Shown here in pieces: positions 22,570 through 31,183 of a stretch of DNA of 31,566 bases (positions are counted from its first letter, which is position 1; each line of letters opens with the position of its first letter). The translations under genes were made by a program, and so were the position numbers. Source of the DNA: JAJPJX01 sp964568355 (lineage in GTDB: Bacteria > Acidobacteriota > Terriglobia > Bryobacterales > Bryobacteraceae); the NCBI GenBank assembly GCA_964568355.1, contig CAZMRK010000504.1, forward strand, positions 1 through 31,566, read 5' to 3'. The notes beneath the pieces were generated by a model. That model was given only the letters and a program-made list of their open reading frames with translations. It made no database searches and had not been told where the DNA came from.

Positions 22570-24990
22570 GTGAAGTACGCCGTCCGAAGCCTCCGCCGCT
22601 CCCCGGGATTCTCAATCACCGCGGTGCTCGTCCTCATCCTCGCGATCGGGGCGAACACCGCGGTTTTCAGCGTAATCGAAGGGGTGCTCCTGCGCCCCCT
22701 GCCCTATCGCGACTCGCAGCGCCTCTGCGTGCTATGGAAGTCTGTCCCCCAACGAAACATCGAATGGGACTGGACCTCGGCTCTCACCGTGCAGGACTGG
22801 CGGCAGCAAACCAGCGCATTCGAAGACCTCGCGGCCATCCTGCGCCCCGAAGGCTCCGTCGTCACTCTGCGCGGCGGCGCTGCAGCCGAAAAGCTCCAGG
22901 CCTCGGTGGTGTCGGACAACTTCTTCGATCTCCTCGGTACCCCCGCCCTCCTCGGGCACACCTTCTCCCCCGAAGAAGCCCAGCCCGGCGCGGACGTGGC
23001 CGTCCTCAGCCACGGCCTTTGGCTGCGGCGCTTCGGCGGAAGCCATGCCGTTCTCGGAAAAGCCATCCACCTCGACAGCCGGAGCGTCCGCATCATCGGC
23101 GTCATGCCCCCGTCCTTTCAATTTCCCGATAAGCGTGTGGAATTGTGGCTGCTGCTCACCGCCGATCCCCGATGGCCGGCCTTTCAACTGCCGCGCTTCC
23201 GCATCGCTGATGCCTTTTGCGCTCTCGGACGCCTGAAGCCCGGCCGGTCCGTCGCGGAAGCCGGAGCGGAAATGCACGCCATCTCGGCCAGGCTCGCCCG
23301 GCAATATCCCGCCACCGACGCCGGTCTGGAGGTGCGGGTCGTTCCGTTGAGCGAACAGATCGCCGGGCCGCAGGTCCGCCGCCCCCTCTGGATCCTCGGC
23401 GCAGCGGTTCTCTGTGTCCTGCTCATCGCCTGTTCGAACCTCGCCAGCCTGTTGGTCGCGAGAAGTGCCGCCCGTCGGAAAGAACTTGCGATTCGCGCCG
23501 CCCTCGGGGCGGGACGGCGCCGTCTGGTCTGGCAATTGGCTGCGGAGAGCATCCTGCTGTCGCTGGCGGGAGGCCTCGGTGGCCTTGCGCTCGCCCATGC
23601 CGGCCTCCGCTCTCTGCTGGCTCTCGCTCCCGCGGATCTGCCCCGCTCCCAGGAAATCACCATCAACGGCACGGTCCTCGCTTTCAGTCTCGGCCTGTCT
23701 CTGCTCAGCGGCCTGATCGTCGGACTGCTTCCGGCCTTCCGGATCACCGGGATCCAGGCGCAGTCCGGCTTACAGGGCACGGGACGCACTTCCACCTCCG
23801 GACCCGCTGTGCGCCGCCTGCGCGGTACCCTGGTCGCGGTGCAATACGGCCTTGCGATTGTCTTGCTGGCCGGAGCCGGGCTTCTCATCCGCAGTTTCCT
23901 GCTGCTCAACGCCGTGGAGCGTGGATTTGAAACCAATCGCCTGCTGACCGTCTCCGTGCCCCTTCCCTATGAGAAGTATCGGGAGGCTGCCCGTGGACAG
24001 GCCTTCTTTGACGAGGCGCTCCGGCGTCTGGCTGCGCTCCCCGGAGTTCGCGGAGCGGCTACCGGCTCCGTGGTCCTGGGCAGCTTTCGGGGAAATGCTC
24101 CGAACCAGAACCTCATGGTGGAAGGCCGGCCGCTCACTCCGGATCCCGTGCTGCACGGCCGGAATATCGTCAGCGAGAACTACTTCCGCCTCCTCGGTAT
24201 TCCCCTGCGCTCCGGCCGGTTGTTCTCGAAGGAAGACCTCGCCGGACGGCCGCTGGTGGCGGTGATCAATCAGACCATGGCTCGCCGCTTCTGGCCCTCG
24301 CAAGACCCCATCGGCCGCCGCTTCAAGCAGGTCCTGCCCGGAACCGGCGGAGCATGGATCACCGTGATCGGCGTCGTCGGAGATGTCCTCTATAGCCGTG
24401 ACGGCGTCGTTCTCCCGATGTTCTATGCTCCGGCGCGGCAATGGTATTTCTCTGAGCGGGAAGTGGTTGTCCGCGCCTGGGCCGATCCCCGAGCCTTGAT
24501 CGCGCCCGTGCGCCAATCGCTTCAATCCATTGATCCAACCCTGCCCCGATTCGAGGTCGCAACCGTAGAAGACCGCCTGGAAGAGCAAGACCGGCCGCGG
24601 CGCTTCCAGACGGAGCTGATCGGAGTCTTCGCCGTCATGGCCCTGGTCCTCGCGGCCACCGGCCTCTACGGCCTGATGGCCAATTCGGTCGAGCAGCGTA
24701 CCCGGGAGATCGGAATCCGCGTGGCACTCGGCGCCACCCCGTCGGGTATTGCCGGCCTGGTCTTGAAAGAAGCCCTGTTGTGGTGCGTCGGCGGCATGGC
24801 GATCGGCACCGCCGGCGCCGCCCTCTTTGGTCGAGTCCTCGCGGCCTCGCTCTACCGCGTTGCCCCCAGCGACCCCCTGACCCTGGCCGCCGTCATCGCT
24901 CTCCTCTTCCTGGTCATGCTCGCCGCTTCGCTGTTACCCGCCCTCCGTGCCGGCAAAGTCGATCCCACCGTAGCGCTCCGTCACGAATAA
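22570..24990 (+). CDS. ADOP-type ABC transporter permease 1
   Basis: An 806-residue MacB/FtsX-type permease with internal duplication, the acidobacterial duplicated orphan permease (ADOP) architecture. Each half has one membrane helix, a periplasmic MacB core domain and three more helices. The first helix is at about 15-37 (FSITAVLVLILAIGANTAVFSVIEGVLLRPLPY). The end of the first half is LWILGAAVLCVLLIACSNLASLLVARSAARRKELAIRAALGAGR, and the second half begins at VAVQYGLAIVLLAGAGLLIRSF and finishes with LYGLMANSVEQRTREIGIRVALGA and ALRAGKVDPTVALRHE. Such proteins are thought to work in macrolide or lipoprotein-type export with an ATPase supplied elsewhere; none is adjacent. The start is a GTG with GGAGG five bases upstream. 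Confidence 0.92.
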   Translation: MKYAVRSLRRSPGFSITAVLVLILAIGANTAVFSVIEGVLLRPLPYRDSQRLCVLWKSVPQRNIEWDWTSALTVQDWRQQTSAFEDLAAILRPEGSVVTLRGGAAAEKLQASVVSDNFFDLLGTPALLGHTFSPEEAQPGADVAVLSHGLWLRRFGGSHAVLGKAIHLDSRSVRIIGVMPPSFQFPDKRVELWLLLTADPRWPAFQLPRFRIADAFCALGRLKPGRSVAEAGAEMHAISARLARQYPATDAGLEVRVVPLSEQIAGPQVRRPLWILGAAVLCVLLIACSNLASLLVARSAARRKELAIRAALGAGRRRLVWQLAAESILLSLAGGLGGLALAHAGLRSLLALAPADLPRSQEITINGTVLAFSLGLSLLSGLIVGLLPAFRITGIQAQSGLQGTGRTSTSGPAVRRLRGTLVAVQYGLAIVLLAGAGLLIRSFLLLNAVERGFETNRLLTVSVPLPYEKYREAARGQAFFDEALRRLAALPGVRGAATGSVVLGSFRGNAPNQNLMVEGRPLTPDPVLHGRNIVSENYFRLLGIPLRSGRLFSKEDLAGRPLVAVINQTMARRFWPSQDPIGRRFKQVLPGTGGAWITVIGVVGDVLYSRDGVVLPMFYAPARQWYFSEREVVVRAWADPRALIAPVRQSLQSIDPTLPRFEVATVEDRLEEQDRPRRFQTELIGVFAVMALVLAATGLYGLMANSVEQRTREIGIRVALGATPSGIAGLVLKEALLWCVGGMAIGTAGAALFGRVLAASLYRVAPSDPLTLAAVIALLFLVMLAASLLPALRAGKVDPTVALRHE

Positions 24991-25007
24991 CGGCGAATAG
25001 CGGCGTC

Positions 25008-25037
25008 TTGACATTCTGCAGGCCGCCTTCCTATCAT
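25008..25037 (+). promoter_or_regulatory. Sigma-70-like promoter of the second ADOP gene
   Basis: A perfect -35 TTGACA (25008-25013) and a -10 TATCAT (25032-25037) are 18 bases apart, placing the transcription start near 25044, about 24 bases before the ATG at 25068. This suggests the second permease gene can be transcribed independently of the first. Confidence 0.6.
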
Positions 25038-25067
25038 GCGCCTGGAACATCTACTGGGGGTCTCGTC

Positions 25068-27491
25068 ATGTGGTGGGAGCAGTTGCTTCAGGATGTGCGC
25101 TTTGGAACGCGCATGGTGCGCCGCAACCCGGCATTCACCCTCGTGGTGGTGCTGACGCTCGCGCTTGGAATCGGCCTGAATACGACCGTCTTCAGCGTCG
25201 TGAATGCCGTTCTGATCCGCCCTCTTCCGTATCCGCATGCGGAACGCCTCGTCTGGCTGACGGAGTACAACCCCTTGCTGAAAACGGAAATCGTTCCCGG
25301 AGTAGATTTCCTGGATTGGAAGGCGCAGGCGCAATCCTTCGACGAGATGGTGGCCTATGGCTACTCCCAACAGATGCTCGCGACCCCGCAGAGCGCCGCG
25401 CCGCACTGGTTCGCCCAGGTGACCGCCGGATTTTGGCAGCTCACTGGCGCGCGGCCCGCGCTCGGCACCCTGTTCACAGGCGGAGAGCCCGGCGCGCTGG
25501 TGCTTTCCGATGGACTGTTTGCGCGCCGCTTTTGCAGCGACCCCGGCGTGCTCGGAAAGGTCGTCACGCTGGACGGGCGCCCGGTCACCATCACCGGCGT
25601 GCTTCCGCGAGACTTCCACTTTGTTCTGCCGCAGGCGCTGTTCGGGATGCGGCGCGGCCTCGGCGCGAAAGAGATCGAGGCCTATACGCTGAACCCGATC
25701 GTACCCGGCAGCGAGACGCGTCACGGGCCTATGACGATTCAACTGGTAGCCGCGCGGCTCAAGCCCGGTGCCTCGATCGAGAGTGCTAGGGCGGAGATGA
25801 AAGCAGTCCAGGCCCGCATCGCCCCCCAGGATTCGAATTTCTCCTCCGGCTTGCGGGTAACGCCGCTTCAGGAAAAGCTGGTCGGCGATGTACGAAGGGC
25901 CCTGCTGGTTCTGCTGGGCGCCGTGGGATTCGTGCTGCTGATCGCCTGCGCCAATATCGCCAGCCTGTTGCTGGCGCGCGCCTCATCCCGGCGGAAGGAG
26001 CTTGCGATTCGCCTGGCCATCGGCGCGGGACGGGTGCGCGTGGTGCGCCAGTTCCTGGGCGAAAACCTGGTCTTGGCCCTTCTCGGTGGTGTGGGCGGCC
26101 TTCTCCTGGCGCGTTTGATGGTTGCGGCCTTGGTGCAACTCGTGCCCCAAGCCATTCCGCGGCTGGGCGAGGCCCGTCTGGACTGGCGCGTGCTGCTGTT
26201 CGCACTCGTCGCCACGCTTGCGTCCGCCGCTCTGTTCGGAATCAGTCCCGCCCTCTCGCTTCGCCGGTCGGGCGTCTTCGAGGACCTGAAACAGGGAGGG
26301 AAGACATCGGGCACGGGCGCGACCGGCGCGGCGTTTCGGCGGTTGCTGGTCGCGGGCGAGGTAGGCTTGGCCATGGTTCTGCTCACTGGAGCCGGCCTGC
26401 TCATGCGGAGCTTCTGGCGCCTGAACGCGCATCCGCCGGGATTCGATCCCGGGCGTACCTTGGTGCTGCAAACCGTCTTCACCGGCCCGCGCTATCAGGC
26501 CCTGCCACAACGCCGGATGTATCTTCGGGAGCTGCTGAGCCGGATGCAGAGCGTACCCGGTGTCCTGGCAGCCGGAGTGATCGGTATGGTGGCAGGTGGA
26601 CCGATTCGACGCGAAGGCGGCCCGGCATCTTCCTCCTCCCAAACGCCTACGGCTGCTTACAACATGGTCTCCCCCACGTTCGGCCGTGTATTGGGTATGC
26701 GCCTGGTCCGGGGGCGCTGGCTCACCGATCACGAATCCAGCCACGTCGTCATGGTCAATGAAACCCTCGCCCGCCTGGTCTTCGGAGCAGCCGACCCGAT
26801 CGGCCGGCGCCTCCTGGTTGCCGGTTTGGCCCCGGCGCCAAAGGACGTCCCGGCCACCGTGGTGGGCCTCGTGAGCGATCTGAAATACACACGCCTGGAT
26901 GCCGGCCCCGACCCCGAAGTCTATCTGTCCTATTTGCAGTCCACCGGGTTGTCGAACGTGAGCCTCCTGGTGCGGACCGGGGAGGACGCCGCTCGGATGG
27001 CGCCGGTAATCCGCACCGTTGCGGCCGGGATCGACCGGACGCAGCCGCCAGGCGAAATGAAGACGCTGGAGCAGTCCCTGGCGGAATCGATTGCGCCCCG
27101 CCGCTTCCATCTGTTTCTGTTGGGAGCGTTCGCCGCGGTCGCCCTGCTATTGGCCCTGGTCGGCGTCTATGGCGTGATTGCCTATTCGGTGAGCTTGCGG
27201 ACCCATGAAATCGGCATCCGCGCGGCCTTGGGAGCGCCAGGCGCCGAAATTGTCCGCCTGGTCGTTCGCCAGGGCATGACCATCGTACTGCTGGGGATTG
27301 CAGCCGGCCTCTGCGCCGCCTTCGCGCTCACCGGCCTGATGGCGAGCCTGCTTTTCGAAGTCACCGCCACAGATCCGGCGACTTTTGGAGCCGTGGCCAT
27401 TCTCCTCACCTCTACCGCTCTGCTGGCTTCCTGGATTCCGGCCCGGAGAGCGGCCCGCGTGGACCCGCTCGACGCCCTGCGCTCGGAATAG
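25068..27491 (+). CDS. ADOP-type ABC transporter permease 2
   Basis: An 807-residue paralogue of the preceding ADOP permease with the same duplicated MacB/FtsX plan. The first helix is FTLVVVLTLALGIGLNTTVFSVVNAVLIRPLPY (about 22-53). The central block is LLVLLGAVGFVLLIACANIASLLLARASSRRKELAIRLAIGAGR, the second-half helix VAGEVGLAMVLLTGAGLLMRSFWRLN, and the end VYGVIAYSVSLRTHEIGIRAALGAPG and RRAARVDPLDALRSE. No Walker motifs are present, so it needs an external ATPase. The ATG at 25068 is preceded by GGGGG about 8 bases away and by a recognisable promoter. The upstream open frame overlaps the first permease and is spurious. The tandem probably arose by gene duplication. Confidence 0.92.
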   Translation: MWWEQLLQDVRFGTRMVRRNPAFTLVVVLTLALGIGLNTTVFSVVNAVLIRPLPYPHAERLVWLTEYNPLLKTEIVPGVDFLDWKAQAQSFDEMVAYGYSQQMLATPQSAAPHWFAQVTAGFWQLTGARPALGTLFTGGEPGALVLSDGLFARRFCSDPGVLGKVVTLDGRPVTITGVLPRDFHFVLPQALFGMRRGLGAKEIEAYTLNPIVPGSETRHGPMTIQLVAARLKPGASIESARAEMKAVQARIAPQDSNFSSGLRVTPLQEKLVGDVRRALLVLLGAVGFVLLIACANIASLLLARASSRRKELAIRLAIGAGRVRVVRQFLGENLVLALLGGVGGLLLARLMVAALVQLVPQAIPRLGEARLDWRVLLFALVATLASAALFGISPALSLRRSGVFEDLKQGGKTSGTGATGAAFRRLLVAGEVGLAMVLLTGAGLLMRSFWRLNAHPPGFDPGRTLVLQTVFTGPRYQALPQRRMYLRELLSRMQSVPGVLAAGVIGMVAGGPIRREGGPASSSSQTPTAAYNMVSPTFGRVLGMRLVRGRWLTDHESSHVVMVNETLARLVFGAADPIGRRLLVAGLAPAPKDVPATVVGLVSDLKYTRLDAGPDPEVYLSYLQSTGLSNVSLLVRTGEDAARMAPVIRTVAAGIDRTQPPGEMKTLEQSLAESIAPRRFHLFLLGAFAAVALLLALVGVYGVIAYSVSLRTHEIGIRAALGAPGAEIVRLVVRQGMTIVLLGIAAGLCAAFALTGLMASLLFEVTATDPATFGAVAILLTSTALLASWIPARRAARVDPLDALRSE

Positions 27492-27506
27492 GGGAGCGCC
27501 GCTTCA

Positions 27507-28610
27507 CTATTTCTTCCCCGCCACTCCCAGGCTGGCGTTGAAAAAGGACAGCGCGTCGGCGGACACCGTCTGTAGTATCTGGTGCCGGTCTACCGCAGGA
27601 TCGTCCACGCATAACACCGGCAGCTTCTCTTTCCCCGTGCTGGTGCATTCGCCGCCGAACAACATATGCCCCGCATGGGGAATGACCCTCAGCGTTGCCC
27701 CGCGGATCAGCTTGGCATACCGCTCCGCATGTTCCTCTGCGGGCGTAATCGAATCCGCGCTGCCCACCACAATGGCAACCGGAATCTTGACGGGCGCCAG
27801 TCCCTCCCGTGTAAATGCCGGACCGATCGCCGGCGCCATCGCGAAAACGGCGCGAATCCTCGCATCGCGATAGGAACGGTTTTGGCTCGCATATAGCCGG
27901 GCCAGCGCCGGATCCTTCTTTCGCATCTCTTCAAACTTCTCGATCTTTGCGCGCACCTCCGGCGAACTGGCGCAAAATGCCGACCTCGGCCGCTCCTGGC
28001 AATACTTCGCCAGGTTGTCGGTCTCGAAGATCCCGCCCGCCAGGGCAATCACCGTCTCGCCGCCGGAGGAGTGGCCGGCAGCTCCAATGCGTTTAGGGTC
28101 GATCCGTGGCCCGAACATCGGATCGGCCAGCAGCCGGTCGAGCACCACGGTCAGGTCCTTGGCCCGTTCGCTCATCAGAACAAAGCCTTGCGGCAGCGGT
28201 TCTCCCTCGTAGCCGGTATCCCCATGATGGGCTACGGCCGCGCAGATATACCCGTGCGCCGCGAGATACCTGCCGAACCAGATCAGGCTCCAGGGCACCG
28301 ACGTCGCGCCGTGCGAGAGCAGCACCAGCGGATAGCGCGCAGGCGAGGTTGCGACCGGCGCGTCCGGCGCCAGCGGAGTTTTGATGAAACTCTCCGCGAA
28401 CGGAGACGGCGATTTGTCCCAGCTCGTCGTCGTGGGAGTGCCTTCCGGCGCCGGATACCACACCACCGTCAACTCGGGCCGCGGTCCCGGGCTTCTCCAG
28501 TTCGGCCTCGATGGATCGTTGTAGGTCCGCGTCACCATGCCCACCGGGCTTTCGGCCAACAGGGCCGTTCCCACTGCGCCCCACAAAAGTACCTTCCAGG
28601 CGAATTTCAT
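27507..28610 (-). CDS. Secreted alpha/beta hydrolase
   Basis: A 367-residue alpha/beta hydrolase of the dienelactone hydrolase/PAF-acetylhydrolase-like group. A short signal-like N-terminus (MKFAWKVLLWGAVGTALLAESP) suggests export. The oxyanion segment is PLVLLSHG. The nucleophile elbow is GHSSGG with S181, the acid is probably D286 in VVGSADSITP, and the base H315 in IPHAGH. C204 and C213 could form a disulfide. The start is the ATG at 28608-28610, where the family similarity begins; the frame runs further upstream over the divergent GntR gene. Only 19 bases separate the two divergent starts, so regulation by that GntR protein is likely. The substrate is unknown. Confidence 0.86.
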   Translation of the reverse strand: MKFAWKVLLWGAVGTALLAESPVGMVTRTYNDPSRPNWRSPGPRPELTVVWYPAPEGTPTTTSWDKSPSPFAESFIKTPLAPDAPVATSPARYPLVLLSHGATSVPWSLIWFGRYLAAHGYICAAVAHHGDTGYEGEPLPQGFVLMSERAKDLTVVLDRLLADPMFGPRIDPKRIGAAGHSSGGETVIALAGGIFETDNLAKYCQERPRSAFCASSPEVRAKIEKFEEMRKKDPALARLYASQNRSYRDARIRAVFAMAPAIGPAFTREGLAPVKIPVAIVVGSADSITPAEEHAERYAKLIRGATLRVIPHAGHMLFGGECTSTGKEKLPVLCVDDPAVDRHQILQTVSADALSFFNASLGVAGKK

Positions 28611-28611
28611 G

Positions 28612-28631
28612 ATATTTATTATAATAAATAT
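28612..28631. promoter_or_regulatory. 20-bp perfect AT-rich palindrome, probable GntR operator/promoter
   Basis: ATATTTATTATAATAAATAT is an exact 20-base palindrome (28612-28631), entirely A/T in GC-rich DNA. After one G/G mismatch it extends by two more pairs to 28609-28634. It fills the gap between the divergent hydrolase and GntR genes, includes the first two bases of the GntR ATG, and begins two bases from the hydrolase ATG. It contains TATAAT on both strands (28620-28625 plus, 28618-28623 minus). FadR-type GntR proteins bind palindromes, so this is the best operator candidate. Confidence 0.7.
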
Positions 28632-29445
28632 GATCGTTACGGCCCGGCCCCTGAAATCCCTCAAGCGCAGCGACCTCATGGCCGAGGAAATCAAGCGTTG
28701 GATCGGCGCCCGGCAGTTCGCGCCGGGCGACCGGTTGCCGCGCGAAGGTGAGCTCCAGAAATTGTTCTCGGTCAGCAAGGCCACCGCGCGTGAAGCCCTG
28801 AAATCGCTGGAGGTCCAGGGTTTCATTCACGTCACCACCGGACCCGCCGGCGGCGCGACGGTTGCGGTCGTGCCCTTCGATCGCACCTTCCAGTTCGTGC
28901 AGAATCACCTCTTTTTCCAGGATGTCTCGATCGAAGACCTTTACGCGGTCCGGTTGCTGACGGAGCCGGAGCTTGCGGCGGGGGCGGTTCCATTCTTGAC
29001 CGACCGGGATTTCGAGAGCCTGGAGCGCAGCATCGCCATCTGCGCGCGGGCGGCCTCATCCGAACAGATCGCCCTCGGGCAGAGACAGGAAGACCTGCGC
29101 TTTCACGACATCCTGGCGCGAGCCAATCCCAACCCCTTCCTCCGCTTCCTCTCCGAAACCATCAACGAGATGATCCGCCGTGTGGTGGTGATCCACGCCC
29201 GCCCGCTCGGAGCCACCTATCGGGAATTCGGACGGCATAATCTGGGCGCGCACCGAGCGATCCTCCGGGCCGCCCGGGAGAGAAACGTAAAGAGAGTGCG
29301 CAAGCTGATGAAGCAGCACATCCAGGCCGCGGCGCGCTACACCCGGGACCTCAAGGCAGAAGTAATCCCCAAGCTGGTATGGGAAGGCGACGTTCACGCA
29401 CCCGTCCCCGTGCCGCGAGTTCAGCCAAGATCACCGAAATCTTGA
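28630..29445 (+). CDS. FadR-subfamily GntR transcriptional regulator
   Basis: A 271-residue regulator with an N-terminal winged helix-turn-helix (about 12-80; LPREGELQKLFSVSKATAREALKSLEVQGF) and a C-terminal FCD ligand-binding domain (about 100-240). The FCD histidines expected to bind a metal and ligand are visible in LRFHDILARANPNPF, VVVIHARPL, NLGAHRAIL and KQHIQAAARY. Members of this family respond to small organic acids. The likely start is the ATG at 28630, since the conserved N-terminus RPLKSLKRSDLMAEEIKRWI follows closely. It has no ribosome-binding site because the palindrome occupies the upstream bases. ATG 28678 is an alternative but would cut the wing helix. It is divergent from the hydrolase and is likely autoregulated. 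Confidence 0.88.
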   Translation: MIVTARPLKSLKRSDLMAEEIKRWIGARQFAPGDRLPREGELQKLFSVSKATAREALKSLEVQGFIHVTTGPAGGATVAVVPFDRTFQFVQNHLFFQDVSIEDLYAVRLLTEPELAAGAVPFLTDRDFESLERSIAICARAASSEQIALGQRQEDLRFHDILARANPNPFLRFLSETINEMIRRVVVIHARPLGATYREFGRHNLGAHRAILRAARERNVKRVRKLMKQHIQAAARYTRDLKAEVIPKLVWEGDVHAPVPVPRVQPRSPKS

Positions 29446-29472
29446 AATTTCCAAGGTTATTGAAGAAGCCAC

Positions 29473-29561
29473 TGGTGCTGGAGGTGGGGGTCGAACCCAC
29501 ATGACCAGTGAAGGTCGCGGGATTTTGAGTCCCGTGCGTCTGCCAGTTCCGCCACTCCAGC
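29473..29561 (-). tRNA. tRNA-Leu (anticodon CAA)
   Basis: A class II tRNA read on the minus strand. The acceptor arms GCTGGAG and CTCCAGC pair perfectly, with discriminator A and an encoded CCA. The anticodon stem CGGGA/TCCCG encloses the loop CTCAAAA, giving anticodon CAA, which reads UUG. The long variable arm (GACC, TTCACT, GGTC) and the T stem GTGGG/CCCAC with loop TTCGACC are normal. It is flanked by the GntR and comM genes, both on the other strand. No integrase or duplicated 3' end is seen, so it is not marked as an attachment site. Confidence 0.95.
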
Positions 29562-29572
29562 GTGGTTTTTTC

Positions 29573-29581
29573 AGTATAGCA
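29573..29581 (-). promoter_or_regulatory. Extended -10 promoter of tRNA-Leu
   Basis: The minus strand reads TGCTATACT, an extended -10 element, 11 bases upstream of the mature tRNA 5' end. That puts transcription start within a few bases of the tRNA. No convincing -35 hexamer is seen. Confidence 0.5.
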
Positions 29582-29627
29582 TCCAGCCTCACCCCGGCCT
29601 CTGCAAGCATTGCCGGACGCACTCGAC

Positions 29628-29633
29628 TATACT
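29628..29633 (+). promoter_or_regulatory. Candidate -10 box of comM
   Basis: TATACT lies 23 bases before the comM ATG, giving a short leader. No -35 match is found at a good distance, so this is tentative. Confidence 0.3.
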
Positions 29634-29656
29634 GGGCTTGCAGGGATTTCCTTCGA

Positions 29657-31177
29657 ATGGCGCTGTTTAAGACTCGCAGCGCTGCCGTGTACGGCATTGA
29701 TGCACATTTGATCGATGTCGAAGTCGACATGTATTCGTCCGGCTCGGCGCGTGACTTCGTAATGGTCGGAATGCCGGACGTCGCGGTCCGTGAGAGCCGC
29801 GAACGCATCAAGTCCGCCCTCATTCATTCTGGCTTCGGTTACCCCAACAAAGCGGTCACCATCAATCTGGCTCCCGCCAATGTGCGCAAGGAGGGCGCCG
29901 GCTTCGATCTGCCCATGGCTCTTGGCATTCTCGGCGCGATGGGCACCGTCCAGGCGCTCGACAATCACATTCTGGTCGGCGAACTTTCGCTCGATGGCGC
30001 CGTACGCGCCGTCCGGGGCGCGCTCTCGGTGGCCGTCTGCGCTCGCGCCCTTGGTATCCGGAACCTGGTTCTCCCGCAGGAAAACGCCGCCGAGGCCGCT
30101 GTGGTGGAAGGCGTGCGTGTGTTCGGCGTGCGCCACCTGGCCGAAGTCGTGGCCCTGCTCGCGCGCCCGGAGAAGTTTCAGCCGGCTACGGCGGTCTTCA
30201 CCGCGGCGCCGGTTGGCGAATCCATGGCGCCTGATTTCCGTGACGTGCGCGGCCAGGCCAGCGCGAAGCGATCCCTCGAAGTAGCGGCGGCCGGCGGCCA
30301 TAACCTGCTCATGATCGGGCCTCCCGGCTCCGGTAAAACCATGTTGGCCAAACGCCTGGCCGGTATCCTGCCTCCGCTCACGTTTCCTGAGGCCATCGAA
30401 ACCACCAAGGTCCACAGCATCGCCGGAGTGCTGCCCAGCGGTATGGGCCTGCTGCGCGAGCGCCCGTTCCGCGCGCCGCATCACACCATCTCGGATGCGG
30501 GCCTGATCGGCGGCGGCTCCGGTATGCCGCGCCCGGGCGAAGTCAGCCTGGCCCATAACGGGCTGCTCTTTCTGGACGAATTTCCGGAGTTCCCTCGCGA
30601 CGTGCTCGAGATCCTCCGTCAGCCTCTCGAAGACGGCTCCGTCTCGATCGCTCGCGCCAACATGACGCTCTGCTTCCCTTCCGCCTTCATGCTGGTCGCG
30701 GCCATGAATCCCTGCCCGTGCGGCTTTTTCGGCGATTCGACGCGCGAGTGCCGCTGCACGCCCGGCATCATCCAGAGGTACCTCAGCAAGATCAGCGGCC
30801 CGCTGCTGGACCGCATCGACATTCACATCGAGGTGCCCGCGGTACCGTTCAAGGAATTGCGCGGCGGCGATCACAGCGAATCGTCGGCCCAAATCCGCGA
30901 GCGCGTGGAGCGGGCCCGCGGTATCCAACAGGCGCGCGGCTATTACAACTCCGCCATGCCTGCCCGTGTCGTTCGCAAGCTCTGCGCGCTCGATGATTCC
31001 GGCGAGCGCACCCTCGAAATGGCCGTGCGCCGCATGGGTCTCTCCGCCCGCGCCCACGACCGCATCCTCAAAGTGGCGCGCACCATCGCAGACCTGGGCG
31101 GAGCCGAGCATGTTTCCGCCAAGCACGTTGCCGAAGCGGTGCAATACCGCAGCCTCGATCGCAACTATTGGAACTAG
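29657..31177 (+). CDS. comM: ComM/YifB-family Mg chelatase-like AAA+ ATPase
   Basis: A 506-residue AAA+ protein of the ComM (YifB) family, a hexameric helicase that promotes branch migration during natural transformation. The N-terminal S5-like domain (KTRSAAVYGIDAHLIDVEVD, FVMVGMPDVAVRESRERIKSAL) is followed by Walker A GPPGSGKT (221-228) and Walker B LLFLDEF (303-309). A zinc-binding cysteine cluster follows in NPCPCGFFGDSTRECRC (C353, C355, C365, C367). The C-terminal lid has GLSARAHDRILKVARTIADL. The length is normal for the family. The start ATG at 29657 fits the conserved MALFKT. It converges on the GH35 gene with 6 bases between stops. No competence genes are adjacent, so natural transformation is not shown here. 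Confidence 0.95.
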   Translation: MALFKTRSAAVYGIDAHLIDVEVDMYSSGSARDFVMVGMPDVAVRESRERIKSALIHSGFGYPNKAVTINLAPANVRKEGAGFDLPMALGILGAMGTVQALDNHILVGELSLDGAVRAVRGALSVAVCARALGIRNLVLPQENAAEAAVVEGVRVFGVRHLAEVVALLARPEKFQPATAVFTAAPVGESMAPDFRDVRGQASAKRSLEVAAAGGHNLLMIGPPGSGKTMLAKRLAGILPPLTFPEAIETTKVHSIAGVLPSGMGLLRERPFRAPHHTISDAGLIGGGSGMPRPGEVSLAHNGLLFLDEFPEFPRDVLEILRQPLEDGSVSIARANMTLCFPSAFMLVAAMNPCPCGFFGDSTRECRCTPGIIQRYLSKISGPLLDRIDIHIEVPAVPFKELRGGDHSESSAQIRERVERARGIQQARGYYNSAMPARVVRKLCALDDSGERTLEMAVRRMGLSARAHDRILKVARTIADLGGAEHVSAKHVAEAVQYRSLDRNYWN

Positions 31178-31183
31178 CGCCGC

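Noticed and set aside
25983..27110. 375-codon minus-strand frame opposite the second ADOP gene
   Set aside because: It lies wholly within the permease gene and shows no protein-like composition or motif.
29473..29561. tRNA-Leu as an integration (att) site
   Set aside because: No integrase, no direct repeat of the tRNA 3' end and no foreign block next to it were seen.
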